Origin: Methanobacteriota archaeon
GTDB taxonomy: Archaea; Halobacteriota; Methanosarcinia; Methanosarcinales; Methanosarcinaceae
Reading direction: 5' to 3'
NCBI GenBank assembly: GCA_030054735.1
Contig: JASGVX010000143.1
Span: 25,766-89,765, forward strand
Length of the DNA stretch: 64,000 nucleotides
The notes beneath the pieces are model-generated. The model was given only the letters and a program-made list of their open reading frames with translations, was not told the DNA's origin and searched no databases. Made by a program: the position numbers and the translations under genes. This document shows, in pieces, positions 26,014 to 35,590 of the stretch; position 1 is the first letter of the stretch; the number at the start of each line of letters is the position of its first letter.

Positions 26014-26821
26014 CAGATTTAATGTTATATTTTTAAGTATATAAAACTTTGTAAATATAATGTTGAGGATTTGTTTACAATAAATATATTTGCAAATAAA
26101 TTTTAAAATGGAAAAGGCAAGTAAGTGAATTATAGCCAGTGATTAAAAGGAAGCGAAAATAATGGTTTCTTAAAACAAAAATGTATTCAGTTAGAGTCTG
26201 CGTAAACAGATAATGCATCCAGCCAAGCTTTTGCCCTGGTAAGCAAGAAGAAAATGAAATAGTAAATTTAAACGAGATTTATGTTCTAAAGCCTGTTTGA
26301 AACGCATATGAAATTCTTCGAATAACAGGCACAAAAAATGAAAGTACCTGAAAGCACTTTCATGCTAAATAAGTGTCTATCGCGATAAGGCAAGGCGTAT
26401 ATATTAAGACGTATTTGATTTTAATACAAAAACTTCAAGATTATATTTTTCCTAACCCATCCAGATCGTCTCATTGTATATTAAAAGGAAAAACTTGAAT
26501 AAAGGGATAAAAACGCAGAGCTGTTGTGTCCTGAAATTATTTCACATATTTATGGATTTTCAACACTTCAATCTTTGATCTAATAACTGATGGCTCAAAG
26601 ATTAAAATTTAAGGGACTTTCAGTTAAATCTGGTCCAGGAGGATAAACATAATTCACAAAACCAATACAGGACAAAAATAGGAAGAATAATGAAATTCAT
26701 CAATTCAGTATAAAAGTTTCTTAATATTACACAGTAACTGAAAAGAATTTTCCGGGACCGGGGCTTAGAAATTCCCGGACCCTCTCACTAAAGTGAGACA
26801 AAAAAGAAAAAGTTCAAAGGT
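26014..26821. other. AT-rich intergenic region
   Basis: 808 bp. Contains the R72 repeat copy 5 (26299-26370). Just after the small gene's stop side, GGGACCGGGGCTTAG and CCCGGACCCTC (26755-26785) can pair (GGGACCGGG / CCCGGACCC approx.). That hairpin probably terminates the minus-strand small gene at 26822. Nothing else is recognised. Confidence 0.4.
26299..26370 (+). repeat. Dispersed 72-bp hairpin repeat (R72), copy 5
   Basis: GAAACGCATATGAAATTC at the left, GCACTTTCATGCTAAAT at the right. It is nearly identical to copies 1 and 3 and lies in a gene-free stretch. Confidence 0.85.
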
Positions 26822-26956
26822 TTATTTCTTCTTCATTTCCTTTGCAAGCTTCTTCTTTGCGTCCTTACTGCCTGCTGAAGCCAGTTTTTCAAGCTCCTGC
26901 ATCTTTTCTATCTTAGCGCTCTTTTTTTTCTCCATATCTTTTTTAGACATTGCCAT
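26822..26956 (-). CDS. Small lysine-rich protein (44 aa)
   Basis: I choose the ATG at 26956 because AAGGT lies about 8 bases upstream; the frame is open further but that part looks non-coding. The product MAMSKKDMEKKKSAKIEKMQ continues with ELEKLASAGSKDAKKKLAKE. It is almost entirely helical, with roughly 40% lysine/arginine and a possible coiled coil. No domain is recognised. Basic miniproteins of this kind may bind RNA, DNA or the ribosome, but that is speculation. A GC-rich hairpin follows the stop. Confidence 0.65.
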   Translation of the reverse strand: MAMSKKDMEKKKSAKIEKMQELEKLASAGSKDAKKKLAKEMKKK

Positions 26957-27242
26957 GTTACATACCTTCATAGAAATTAATGAAGTAAATGATACCCATA
27001 CAGGTACAAGATAGACACAGTACCTCAACAGATATCACATTAATTCATTATTTTCATTTTTAAAACTATTTATCAGTTTCCCATAATAGGGAAATTCTAC
27101 ATTTCATAATACTGTAATTATACTGAGGTTATTAATACAGGACAGAAGCGGCTTTCCAGAAATTTCTTTTAAAGAGTAAAGGCGCGCAGAAAAGAGGAAA
27201 GAAGATTAAAAAATTATCTCCAATCACTCCAGATTACTGTCC

Positions 27243-28847
27243 TTACAGACTCTCTCTTTCCTTCCTATATTTGCACATTGCCCTGACAAAGCCCTTAAAT
27301 GGGGGAGATGGCCTGCCAGGTCTTGACCTGAATTCAGGGTGGAATTGAGAAGCAAAGAAGAAACGCTTGCCAGGAATTTCGGCAATCTCCATTCTATTTT
27401 TATTTTTGCCGGAAAAAACCATGCCAAAAGACTCAAGCCTATCCACAAATTCGGGATTCACTTCATACCTGTGGCGGTGGCGTTCGACAATGTAATTGCT
27501 TCCATACAGCTTTGTAGCAAGGGAACCTTCCCTGAGGATTGCTTCGTAGTCTCCAAGGCGCATAGTGCCACCCATATCCGCAGCTCCTGTCTGCTCTGGA
27601 AGGATATCAATTACAGGGTAAGGAGTATCTTCATCAAACTCCGTACTGTTTGCATTTTTAAGGTTCACAACATTTCTTGCAAACTCGATTACTGCAAGCT
27701 GCATACCCAGGCAGATCCCAAGCAGCGGGATGTCATTTTCCCTGGCAAATTTGATTGCAAGCATCTTGCCCTCAGTCCCTCGCACTCCAAAACCTCCAGG
27801 GATCAGAATGCCGTCAAACTCTTTGAGCTTCTCGACCTCCGCATGATTTTCTTCAAGGGTCTCAGCCTCAAGCATATTGACTTCAACTTTGCACCCGTTA
27901 TCAATCCCGCCGTGCTTGACAGCCTCAAGGATACTGAGGTAAGAGTCCTCAAGATTTGTATATTTGCCTACAATCGCCAGTTTGACTTCATCGGTTGTGG
28001 ACTTCATCCTTGCAACCATTTCGCTCCAACTACTGTCCTCAACACGGGACTCCAGCTTCAGGTGCTCCATAAGCCTTGTAGTCAGACCCTGTTCTTCGAT
28101 CATAAGAGGCACGTCGTAAATATCATCAGCGTCATAGGCGCCTATGACCAGTTCCTGGGGGACATCACAGAAAAGTGCGATTTTTTCTTTGGTACTTTCC
28201 TGCAGAGGTGTATTTGATCGTGCAACAATTACTTCCGGGCTCAAACCAAGAGATCTTAGTTCTTTTACTGAGTGCTGAGAAGGCTTGGTTTTCTGTTCTC
28301 CCTGCAGGTCTTCCATTACAAGAGTTACATGAATAAAAACAATATTCTCGGAAGGTTCTTCCCTGTGCATCTGGCGGACCGCTTCAAGGAAAGGCATGCT
28401 CTCAATGTCTCCTACAGTCCCCCCTATCTCAATAAGGCAGATATCAGCCCCACTCCTCGCTGTAACCTTTCTTATTTTGCTCTTGATCTCATTTGTGATA
28501 TGAGGGATAATCTGGACGGTTTTTCCAAGATAGTCTCCTCTCCTTTCCTTGGCGATTACTTCCTGGTAAACCTTTCCTGTGGTGATGTTGTGGTCTCTGG
28601 TAAGTTCCGTGTCAAGGAACCTCTCGTAGTTTCCGAGGTCCAGGTCAACTTCACCTCCGTCCCTGAGCACAAAGACTTCCCCGTGCTGATAGGGGCTCAT
28701 GGTGCCTGCATCAATATTGATGTAAGGGTCGATCTTGATAGCCGTAACTCTATAACCTTTGTTTTTCAAGTTTCTGCCGATGGATGCAATGGTGATGCCT
28801 TTCCCAAGCCCACTCATCACCCCACCGGTAACTATGATATACTTCAT
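27243..28847 (-). CDS. pyrG: CTP synthase
   Basis: 534 residues, normal length. The synthetase domain (1-270) starts [20 protein letters not shown] and contains [20 protein letters not shown]. The glutamine amidotransferase domain (~300-534) has the nucleophile motif LLGICLGMQ and the catalytic histidine/glutamate in FHPEFRSRP. It aminates UTP to CTP with glutamine and ATP in pyrimidine synthesis. It is a single gene with a long upstream gap. Confidence 0.97.
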   Translation of the reverse strand: MKYIIVTGGVMSGLGKGITIASIGRNLKNKGYRVTAIKIDPYINIDAGTMSPYQHGEVFVLRDGGEVDLDLGNYERFLDTELTRDHNITTGKVYQEVIAKERRGDYLGKTVQIIPHITNEIKSKIRKVTARSGADICLIEIGGTVGDIESMPFLEAVRQMHREEPSENIVFIHVTLVMEDLQGEQKTKPSQHSVKELRSLGLSPEVIVARSNTPLQESTKEKIALFCDVPQELVIGAYDADDIYDVPLMIEEQGLTTRLMEHLKLESRVEDSSWSEMVARMKSTTDEVKLAIVGKYTNLEDSYLSILEAVKHGGIDNGCKVEVNMLEAETLEENHAEVEKLKEFDGILIPGGFGVRGTEGKMLAIKFARENDIPLLGICLGMQLAVIEFARNVVNLKNANSTEFDEDTPYPVIDILPEQTGAADMGGTMRLGDYEAILREGSLATKLYGSNYIVERHRHRYEVNPEFVDRLESFGMVFSGKNKNRMEIAEIPGKRFFFASQFHPEFRSRPGRPSPPFKGFVRAMCKYRKERESL

Positions 28848-29840
28848 GGGTAAGCTTCCTCGATATTTTTTCTAATAGGATTATTGACCAGAAGATAGTC
28901 CAGTGAATTTCAGACTAAAGAGCATTCAGATGAGTAATTTATACAAATTATGGATTCATTCTTGCGTACGAACACAATACCAATATCTTCATGGTATAAA
29001 AATTACTCTCTGATTTCAAACTTTGATTTCAAGACATTTTTCTCCAGCTTTACGCTGATCTTCAAGCCAGTCTCATGCCCAAGTTTTTATATTCATTATA
29101 ATATAGAGAATATAAGTATACGTAAAATTCTATTTTAAATGGTTCGATTGAAGTTTAAAACAAGAAAAAAATAAGCAAATTGCAGGATATACTCCCTATA
29201 ATTAAGTAGAGTTAAGGCTTAAAATCAGATTTCAGCCAGTACTTTAGCTGTTGCCAGTCTTTTGGCTGTTATTCGTAAACTACTCCTTCCTTCAGTTTGA
29301 CAGCTGTCGAAGAAGGAGTCCTCTCGCATTATCGAGATAGAAGGGCTCTTACTTAGATCTGGCTCCTGTTAGTGATGATTTCCAGATTTCTCAGGACTCC
29401 GAATCTTTTGTCGGACTCTTTTTCAGGACTCTCTTTTTGCCAAAATATCCCTTTTCACTAAACTTCCTTATAAAATATTTCTATCTATGTAATAAAAACC
29501 TCGACTGGTATGGGGATTTGTGTGATAAAACCCTTGTCCTGATTTATTTAGGAACTCCTGGTAATTTTATCAAAAAAATACATAGGATTATATTAAACGT
29601 GATTGGAAGCCTTTAATTATTCCTTTTTTATAATGTTCTTCAAAATCTCAGTCAAATTAATATTTTGCAGTTTATTCGACTTTTTAAGTTCTTTTATTCC
29701 TTAGTTTCCTATTCGGCCGCTTATAAACACTGTAAATATTATTATATATCATTATGTTCCCATTACTAAAGTTTCTAAGCCTCTATCTTAATTTCTTATA
29801 TATATATAACCGTGTAAAAGAAAGTCCCATTCAGCTATAA
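28848..29840. other. Long intergenic region upstream of pyrG
   Basis: About 1 kb. The pyrG promoter should lie near 28860-28960. A strong hairpin lies at 29282-29319. A TATA-like ATATATATATAACC (29797-29810) precedes the tandem array at 29841 and is the likely promoter of the membrane-protein gene. No tRNA or gene is visible. Confidence 0.4.
29282..29319. ncRNA. Strong hairpin, possible small RNA or terminator
   Basis: ACTCCTTCCTTC and GAAGAAGGAGT pair over 11 bp with one bulged C. The 15-base loop contains the palindrome GACAGCTGTC (29299-29308). This is the strongest fold in the pyrG upstream gap. No coding frame covers it. It may be part of a small RNA; no T-tract follows immediately. Confidence 0.3.
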
Positions 29841-30036
29841 ACAAAAGGGTGTTAAAAACAAAAAGGTGTTAAAAACAAAAAGGTGTTAAAAACAAAAAGG
29901 TGTTAAAAACAAAAAGGTGTTAAAAACAAAAAGGTGTTAAAAACAAAAGGTGTTAAAAACAAAAGGTGTTAAAAACAAAAGGTGTTAAAAACAGGTGTTA
30001 AAAACAAAAGGTGTTAAAAACAAAAGGGTGTTTAGA
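29841..30036 (+). repeat. 12-unit tandem repeat, 16-17 bp units
   Basis: ACAAAAAGGTGTTAAAA is repeated about 12 times without spacers. Units vary in the A-run: 17 bp at the start, 16 bp in the middle, one 13 bp. The array ends as ACAAAAGGGTGTTTAGA and runs directly into a GAGGGAGG ribosome site. It lies between a TATA-like tract (29797-29810) and the membrane-protein gene, so it would be transcribed as leader. Each unit carries GGTG and GTG, which look like weak ribosome-site/start pairs. Confidence 0.9.
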
Positions 30037-30406
30037 GGGAGGTTTTTTTCTGGAAGTTAGCTATACTCGGAGTTCGTTCAGGACTTATCTATACGATATT
30101 CGTTTTATTATCCTATTCTATGTGATCGGGGATTGGGCATCTACATTTTATGCTCTGCCGCTTGGTAAAGAGTATAATCCCGTTCCTGCAATGATCCTGG
30201 AGAATTATGGAATTTACCATCTTCTCCTGATAAAAATTGCTTTTATCTTTCTGCTCTTTTACGTGGCCCCGATAATTAAAACATCAAATGGACGATGGGA
30301 GCTTACAAAACATATAATTGAGTCCATAGGTGTTCTGGTTACTGTAAACAACCTCATGGTGGTCTGGTATGGGATCAGTCTTATAGAGACTCTGGGGCTA
30401 GTCTGA
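30011..30406 (+). CDS. Small membrane protein (DUF5658-like)
   Basis: Up to 131 residues with three to four transmembrane helices. FIILFYVIGDWASTFYALPL followed by GKEYNPVPAMILENYGIYHL resembles the DUF5658 family of small archaeal membrane proteins. The helix IKIAFIFLLFYVAPI and a final NNLMVVWYGISLIE follow. The start is unclear: a GTG at 30011 lies inside the tandem array, while the only strong ribosome site (GAGGGAGG, 30035-30042) is 7 bases before a CTG at 30050. No ATG/GTG/TTG exists in frame between. I give the longer frame; the mature start may be the CTG. Confidence 0.65.
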   Translation: MLKTKGCLEGGFFLEVSYTRSSFRTYLYDIRFIILFYVIGDWASTFYALPLGKEYNPVPAMILENYGIYHLLLIKIAFIFLLFYVAPIIKTSNGRWELTKHIIESIGVLVTVNNLMVVWYGISLIETLGLV

Positions 30407-30450
30407 GCCTTTGCTGACCTGTAATCAGACTTTTTTTTATTTCCATTCTT

Positions 30451-30522
30451 ATTTAGCATGAAAGTGCTTCCATGTACTTTCATTTTTTGTGCCTGTTATT
30501 CGAAGAATTTCATGTGCGTTTT
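30451..30522 (-). repeat. Dispersed 72-bp hairpin repeat (R72), copy 6
   Basis: On the minus strand it reads AAAACGCACATGAAATTC to AAGCACTTTCATGCTAAAT. It follows the membrane-protein gene by 45 bp. Confidence 0.85.
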
Positions 30523-30601
30523 TCCAAAATCTATATCTATCCATTTTTCTGCTCACCTTTTACTGCCTATATGATGTTACTCACCTGAGCTGTCATGCTG
30601 T

Positions 30602-31318
30602 TTACCTGGTTTTTGCATATACGAAGCAGTCATAGTATTCTTTCTCTATCCTGTGGATCTTTTTTGCTATCCCTTCTTTTTCGTATCCGCACTTCTGTGC
30701 AACCTGCTCACTAGCGATATTTCGAATATCCATCATGATAGCAATTCTTTGCAGTTTCAATTCGTCAAAACCAATTTTTTCAAGCTGTTTTACAGCTTCG
30801 GTTGCAATACCCTGTCCCTGGTAAGCCTTATCAACAAAATAACCAATTTCCCCCACCCACGGCCTGTGCAGGTCGATCCGGATCCCGCAGTCCCCAACCA
30901 GTTCTCCGTCATAAATGATTGAATAGTTATGTTCAAAGTTGTTTTTCCTTATCGCATAGTTTGTCTTCAGGAACCATGTTTCGTCCTCAAGGGTTTTTAT
31001 AGGGACTTCTATAAACTCATAGTCCAGATGTGTAAGAATTCCAAAAAACCGGTCAGCATCTGAGACTTCCTGAAGGCGAATGCTTACTTGAGGCATGATG
31101 AGAAATTGAGCTTCCTTCATGAAAAACGTTTTTAATGCATTTCTGATTTTTCTATTCTGGTCCTGTTTAGATTTTTTATCTGATTTTTTGCTAGGCCATG
31201 TCCCTGTTAGGTTCAGCCACAACCTGTTTACATCTCTTTTTATCTGATTTGAATCTCTTTTTATTTTGTTTGGATCTCTTTTTATTTTGTTTGGATCTCG
31301 TTTTTGTATTTTTCCCAT
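30602..31318 (-). CDS. GNAT-family N-acetyltransferase (RimJ-like)
   Basis: The GNAT domain runs from about residue 75 to 235: VSIRLQEVSDADRFFGIL, YSIIYDGELVGDCGIRID, then the acetyl-CoA binding VDKAYQGQGIATEAVKQL and a final strand KCGYEKEGIAKK. It resembles the RimJ/RimL type that acetylates N-terminal amines of proteins or small molecules. The first ~66 residues are a lysine-rich extension with four heptads (KRDPNKI, KRDPNKI, KRDSNQI, KRDVNRL) encoded by a 21-bp tandem repeat (31230-31305). Starts at 31120 or 31096 would leave a standard-length enzyme, so the extension may not be translated. Confidence 0.8.
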   Translation of the reverse strand: MGKIQKRDPNKIKRDPNKIKRDSNQIKRDVNRLWLNLTGTWPSKKSDKKSKQDQNRKIRNALKTFFMKEAQFLIMPQVSIRLQEVSDADRFFGILTHLDYEFIEVPIKTLEDETWFLKTNYAIRKNNFEHNYSIIYDGELVGDCGIRIDLHRPWVGEIGYFVDKAYQGQGIATEAVKQLEKIGFDELKLQRIAIMMDIRNIASEQVAQKCGYEKEGIAKKIHRIEKEYYDCFVYAKTR

Positions 31319-31438
31319 CGTCCCAGTGCTTCAATAAGGGTCTGCATATTTTTTTTTGCATTTCACAATTTCTCACCTGCCCATTTATCGAGCCTAAAAA
31401 ATAAGTTATATGTAACACCTTTGATTAATTAGTAAACT

Positions 31439-32158
31439 GTGCAAGCCGATATTATATCCAGGATAAGAAAAGATTTGGCCGAAAGCATTGATGAGAAAAC
31501 AAAAAACAACTTTTCTCGCTTCTTTAAAGAGGAAGTAAAGTGCTACGGAGTAAAGACTTCTACTGTCGGAAAAATCGCAAAAGACTATTTTAAGGAGATG
31601 GAGAAGACAGGGAAGGCAGACAAAAAGAATATATTTGCTCTTGCTGAAGAGCTTTTGCAGTCGGACTACTGCGAGGAAGCTTACATTGCATTTAAATGGG
31701 CATACCAGGTAAGAGACGAATATACAGAAGACGACTTCCCGGTTTTTGAGCGCTGGGTCGAAAACTACGTTAACAACTGGGCGAAGTGTGACACCCTCTG
31801 CAACCACGCGGTCAGTTTTTTTATTGAAGAATTCCCAGAATTCGTTGAAAACCTCAAGACCTGGGCGAATTCGGAGAACCGCTGGCTCAGGCGAGGGTCA
31901 GCCGTAACCCTTGTCCTGCCCGCAAGAAGAGGCCTTTTCCTTCCCGAGGTCTTTGCAATCGCAAGCATCCTCCTCACAGATAAAGATGACCTGGTCAGGA
32001 AAGGCTATGGCTGGATGCTGAAGGAAGCCAGCAAACAACACCAGCAGGAAGTTTTCGAATTTGTCATGAAAAACAAAAAAGAAATGCCCAGGACCTCTTT
32101 AAGGTACGCAGTCGAAAAATTCCCTCCGGACCTCCGGACTGAAGCTATGAAAAAATAA
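31439..32158 (+). CDS. DNA alkylation repair protein (AlkD-like HEAT-repeat)
   Basis: 239 residues, all helical. GVKTSTVGKIAKDYFKEM and LLQSDYCEEAYIAFKWA are typical of AlkD/AlkC family HEAT-like repeats. The conserved WVENYVNNWAKCDTLCNHAV and FPEFVENLKTWANSENRWLR with RRGSAVTLVLPARRG follow. AlkD glycosylases remove alkylated purines such as N7-methyl and N3-methyl adducts. Translation starts with GTG at 31439. The gene diverges from the GNAT gene and ends in a hairpin terminator. Confidence 0.87.
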   Translation: MQADIISRIRKDLAESIDEKTKNNFSRFFKEEVKCYGVKTSTVGKIAKDYFKEMEKTGKADKKNIFALAEELLQSDYCEEAYIAFKWAYQVRDEYTEDDFPVFERWVENYVNNWAKCDTLCNHAVSFFIEEFPEFVENLKTWANSENRWLRRGSAVTLVLPARRGLFLPEVFAIASILLTDKDDLVRKGYGWMLKEASKQHQQEVFEFVMKNKKEMPRTSLRYAVEKFPPDLRTEAMKK

Positions 32159-32190
32159 AAGAAGGAAACAATAAAACCGTTATAAAGAAA

Positions 32191-32214
32191 CCTGTAATAA
32201 CGAAAGATTACAGG
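32191..32214 (+). terminator. Terminator-like hairpin after alkD-like gene
   Basis: CCTGTAAT-AACGAAAG-ATTACAGG is an 8-bp perfect stem 33 bp after the stop, followed by GATTTTAAGG. It resembles a factor-assisted terminator. Confidence 0.55.
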
Positions 32215-32703
32215 GATTTTAAGGGAAGAATTGAACCTTTTTTGAACTTTTTTGATAGAGGGCAACTAAAACGACCAGGTATGGGTTAAGGGAGCAGGGG
32301 TTTTTCGGACGCAGTACCCCCAGACTGCATCTATGCACCCTTTCTCCCTATATTTCCCTAGTTTGTTCCCTAGTTTTTGTTCCAATATGTTTTGCCGGCA
32401 GTCTGGTCTGCAGGCATATTCATTTATGAAAGTTTTGTCTGCCGCCAATTACATGAATCTCTTCTCAAGTATATTTCTTTATTTATCCAGTCATGGTAAA
32501 AATTTGTCACTTTTAAAGTTTTAATGAGAAAGTTACGTCTGAATTTGTGTTTTCTATGCTTTCCTCGACAACATAGAGTGTCTGAGGATCTTTATTTTTA
32601 CTTGTTGTGATAATATACAAAAATGTGAACAATTTAAAATGTTTGAATGGAAAGTTGAGAAATTTCATTTGGACCGGAAAAACCCGGGCGAAAAAAGCCT
32701 ATT

Positions 32704-32866
32704 ACAGGCTGTCCCAAAACTCAAACCGTTTCTACAATTGGATAATGAGAACCATTGACTTTAAAAACATGACCACCTAAAACAGAGAAATTTAGATATG
32801 AATCAACCTTATAGTAGAAAAAATTGACACAATTGTAGAATTAACTTTAGTTTTGAGACTGCCTGT
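32704..32866 (+). mobile_element. MITE-like element, family M163, copy C
   Basis: Bounded by ACAGGCTGTCCCAAAAC and TTTTGAGACTGCCTGT. The interior follows copies A and B closely, with some substitutions (GAACCATTGACTTTAAAAAC). It is intact and non-coding. Confidence 0.82.
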
Positions 32867-33155
32867 CTTCAGTGTTTTTGGTCGTGTCCATGAGTTATTG
32901 ATCAATTCCAAAAAAACGATTACAACTCACGTATTTGAGATAAATTTAGAGAGTTTCGTATGCTTGCGGTTTTCAATAACTCATGCCCATTACCGTGTTT
33001 TTTAATTATATCTTATTTGTAAAAAATGAGTTTCGAAACTAAGGAGATTCGGAACTACTGAAATTACAGAAACTTGTCTATTGGATATTAGTAAAGATGG
33101 CTATTGATGTTGTATTATATAGGCTGAATAATTACCTTAGATGAGAAAAAACAGG

Positions 33156-34205
33156 TCAGTAATCGACCTGTTCTCCTTCTTTTATCTTTTCCTTGAAGAG
33201 AGTATATGCCCACAGCTGATAGATGATTACTATGGGCACGAATACCAGTGCTCCTCCCAGCATGACGCTCAATGTCATATGGCTTGATGCTGCCTCAAAG
33301 ATATCTATTCCGTATTCAGGAGAAACGGAGGACTTGAGCATATAAGGATAGATACTTGCAAGCCCACTTTGAACAACGAAAAGAAACGCTATGAGGTTGC
33401 TGCAAAAAGCCGGGAACCACCTGTCCTTTTTTGCAAAAAATACTGCAAGGACAGCACCCACTACCGCAATAGCCGGCAATAAGTACAGGGCTGGCGTGGC
33501 CGAATAGTTGCTTGTAAAACCTTCTATACCCACAAAAGAATATGCCAGATACACCAGAGCAAGTAGAAGCACAATAAAAGTACTCTTCTTTGCCAGATTG
33601 CCTGCTTTTGCAGCTACGGCACCTTCGGTTTTGACATTGATCCAGAGCGCGCCTGAACTAATATTCATAAGCACGAAGAGGACACCCCCTAACAATGCAT
33701 ATGGGCTGAATAATCCGAGAACTGTACCTTCATAAACTCTTCCTGAAACGATCTCAAGCCCCTTGAAGAAGTTTGCAAACGCAACCCCCAGGACCAGAGA
33801 GGTCAGCAGGCTTCCAGCAAACCAGCTCCACATAAGGGCCTTCTGTATCTGAGGGTTATCATCCTTGTGAAGATATTCCACGGAAATACCCCTTGCGATC
33901 AGGCCAAATAGCAGTAACATCATAGGAAGATACAGGAAAGTAAACATTTTCGAGAATACCAGAGGGAATGCAGCAAAAGTCCCGCCTGCGGCCAGGATGA
34001 GCCATACCTCATTACCGCCCCAGAAAGGACCCACAGCTTCCTGGATTTGCATCCTCTGCGCCTTATTTCTGGCAATAAATGGTACCAGAAGACCTGCTCC
34101 AAGGGAAAATGAATCTACCATGAAGTAAATTCCCCATATTACGCACCACAGGAAAAACCAGATAACAGCAAGCATATCATGAGTAAGGAAATCGAACATC
34201 TTCAC
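33156..34205 (-). CDS. cydB: Cytochrome bd ubiquinol oxidase subunit II
   Basis: 349 residues, eight to nine transmembrane helices, typical CydB length. The start includes MLAVIWFFLWCVIWGIYFMV and DSFSLGAGLLVPF, the usual first helix and DxxxLG motif; GGNEVWLILAAGGTFAAFP is the family signature. CydB stabilises the haem-bearing CydA in the membrane. The ATG overlaps the cydA stop by 4 bp, so translation is coupled. No CydX-like small subunit or CydDC transporter is next to it. Confidence 0.95.
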   Translation of the reverse strand: MKMFDFLTHDMLAVIWFFLWCVIWGIYFMVDSFSLGAGLLVPFIARNKAQRMQIQEAVGPFWGGNEVWLILAAGGTFAAFPLVFSKMFTFLYLPMMLLLFGLIARGISVEYLHKDDNPQIQKALMWSWFAGSLLTSLVLGVAFANFFKGLEIVSGRVYEGTVLGLFSPYALLGGVLFVLMNISSGALWINVKTEGAVAAKAGNLAKKSTFIVLLLALVYLAYSFVGIEGFTSNYSATPALYLLPAIAVVGAVLAVFFAKKDRWFPAFCSNLIAFLFVVQSGLASIYPYMLKSSVSPEYGIDIFEAASSHMTLSVMLGGALVFVPIVIIYQLWAYTLFKEKIKEGEQVDY

Positions 34206-35518
34206 TCAGCTCCTGTAGCATTGACTACGGTTTTCTTTATGAGGTATAGCTCAAAGACTATCAGAACCAGATAGGTTGTGCAGATAAGGCCAATACTTAA
34301 CAACACATCTGATATGGAGACCGATGATATACCATTAGATGTCTTTAACAGGCCATATACTATCCATGGCTGCCTTCCTACCTCGGCTACAATCCAGCCA
34401 GCAGTTATGGCAATATATGGAAGAGGAATCGACAGCATAAGCAGCTTTAGATACTTATCAGATGTGTATAGCTTGCCTGACTTTTGAAGATATACGCCTA
34501 AAAGAGCCTCTATAATGAACAGGGACCCCAGCATTGTCATCAGCCTGAAACTCCAGAATACCATTTCTACAGGCGGTAATTCATCCTGGGGTAGCTGATT
34601 AAGTCCTTTTATCATTCCGCTGAAACTTCCCGTATACAGGAAACTTGCAAGCCCTGGAATTCCCAGCAACTGAACACTGTTAGAGCCGGTGCTTGAATCA
34701 GGTACCTGTATCAGATACATGGGCACAGAGGATCCTGTTTCCCATATTGCATCCATTGCCGCTCCTTTAGCAGGCTGAAGCTCAACAACATATTGTGCAT
34801 AACTGTGACCAAGAACCGGAAGAATGACTGATGTAGCAAGTGCTATAACAACAGCTATGCTAAAAGATTTCCTGAACACTTCATTTTTGTTTCTTTTAAG
34901 GAAATGGTATGCACAGATCCCCATGATAAGGAACGCAGTCAGCAGGTAAGCCGCAAGCAGAGTGTGTACAAGCATGTACCACACATAGCTGTTTGCAAGT
35001 AGAGCAAAGAAATCTGTCATAATTACCTTGCTCCCATCAGCAGCCATTTCATAGCCTACTGGATTCTGCATAAAACCGTTGGCAGTGATAATCCATAATG
35101 AAGATATGTTAGTACCCAGAGCTACCATCCACATGGAAAATGCCTTTAGTTTCTGGCGCTTGCGGTCCAGGAATATCCATGCGCCAAAGAAAGTGCCTTC
35201 AAGGAAGAAAGCCAGTAATGCTTCAACCGCTAAAGGTGGCCCAAAGACATCTCCCATAAATTCCGCATAGGAACCCCAGTTCGTACCAAACTGGAAAGTC
35301 ATTGCAAAGCCTGTTACCAGACCTATTGCAAAGTTTATTTTAAATATCCTGCCCCAGAAATCAGCCATCCTTCGCCAGGTTTCATCTTTGTTTCTGTAGT
35401 ACATTGTTTCCATGCCTGCAACTAACAGTGCGAGTCCCAGTGTTAGTGGGACGAACAGGAAATGGAATGCAACTGTTATGGCAAACTGAAGCCGGCTTAA
35501 TAAAATCAATTCAACCAT
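34202..35518 (-). CDS. cydA: Cytochrome bd ubiquinol oxidase subunit I
   Basis: 438 residues, shorter than the E. coli protein because the Q-loop is short. Haem and proton-channel residues are in place: H19 (TVAFHFLF), E99 and E107 (AVEALLAFFLEGTFFG), H185 (WYMLVHTLL), and the conserved WIVAEVGRQPW. The enzyme reduces oxygen to water using a membrane electron donor; in Methanosarcina the donor may be methanophenazine-linked, which is inference. It is cotranscribed with cydB and has a Fur-type regulator 72 bp upstream. In a strict anaerobe the likely purpose is oxygen removal. Confidence 0.95.
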   Translation of the reverse strand: MVELILLSRLQFAITVAFHFLFVPLTLGLALLVAGMETMYYRNKDETWRRMADFWGRIFKINFAIGLVTGFAMTFQFGTNWGSYAEFMGDVFGPPLAVEALLAFFLEGTFFGAWIFLDRKRQKLKAFSMWMVALGTNISSLWIITANGFMQNPVGYEMAADGSKVIMTDFFALLANSYVWYMLVHTLLAAYLLTAFLIMGICAYHFLKRNKNEVFRKSFSIAVVIALATSVILPVLGHSYAQYVVELQPAKGAAMDAIWETGSSVPMYLIQVPDSSTGSNSVQLLGIPGLASFLYTGSFSGMIKGLNQLPQDELPPVEMVFWSFRLMTMLGSLFIIEALLGVYLQKSGKLYTSDKYLKLLMLSIPLPYIAITAGWIVAEVGRQPWIVYGLLKTSNGISSVSISDVLLSIGLICTTYLVLIVFELYLIKKTVVNATGAE

Positions 35519-35543
35519 TCATTATCCCTCGTTTATTACTTAC

Positions 35544-35553
35544 TGTACGTACA
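35544..35553. promoter_or_regulatory. Palindrome between fur and cydA
   Basis: TGTACGTACA is a perfect 10-bp palindrome 26 bp upstream of the cydA start, followed by a second half-site TAGTACA (35559-35565). It may be an operator for the adjacent Fur-like protein or another regulator. Confidence 0.4.
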
Positions 35554-35590
35554 TGGATAGTACACTGTTCCATCCAGTGTCCTGCTCGGG

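Larger units (their letters stand above)
32159..33155. other. Long intergenic region
   Basis: 997 bp between alkD and cydB. It contains the alkD terminator (32191-32214) and the M163 element copy C (32704-32866). The rest is AT-rich and shows no gene or RNA that I recognise. The cydAB transcript probably ends near 33110-33155. Confidence 0.4.

Noticed and set aside
27339..28217. Long plus-strand frame opposite pyrG
   Set aside because: It is antisense to a certain CTP synthase gene, with no protein signature.
29841..30036. Regular repeats that might be a CRISPR array
   Set aside because: Units are 13-17 bp and contiguous, with no unique spacers and no cas genes nearby. It is a plain tandem array.
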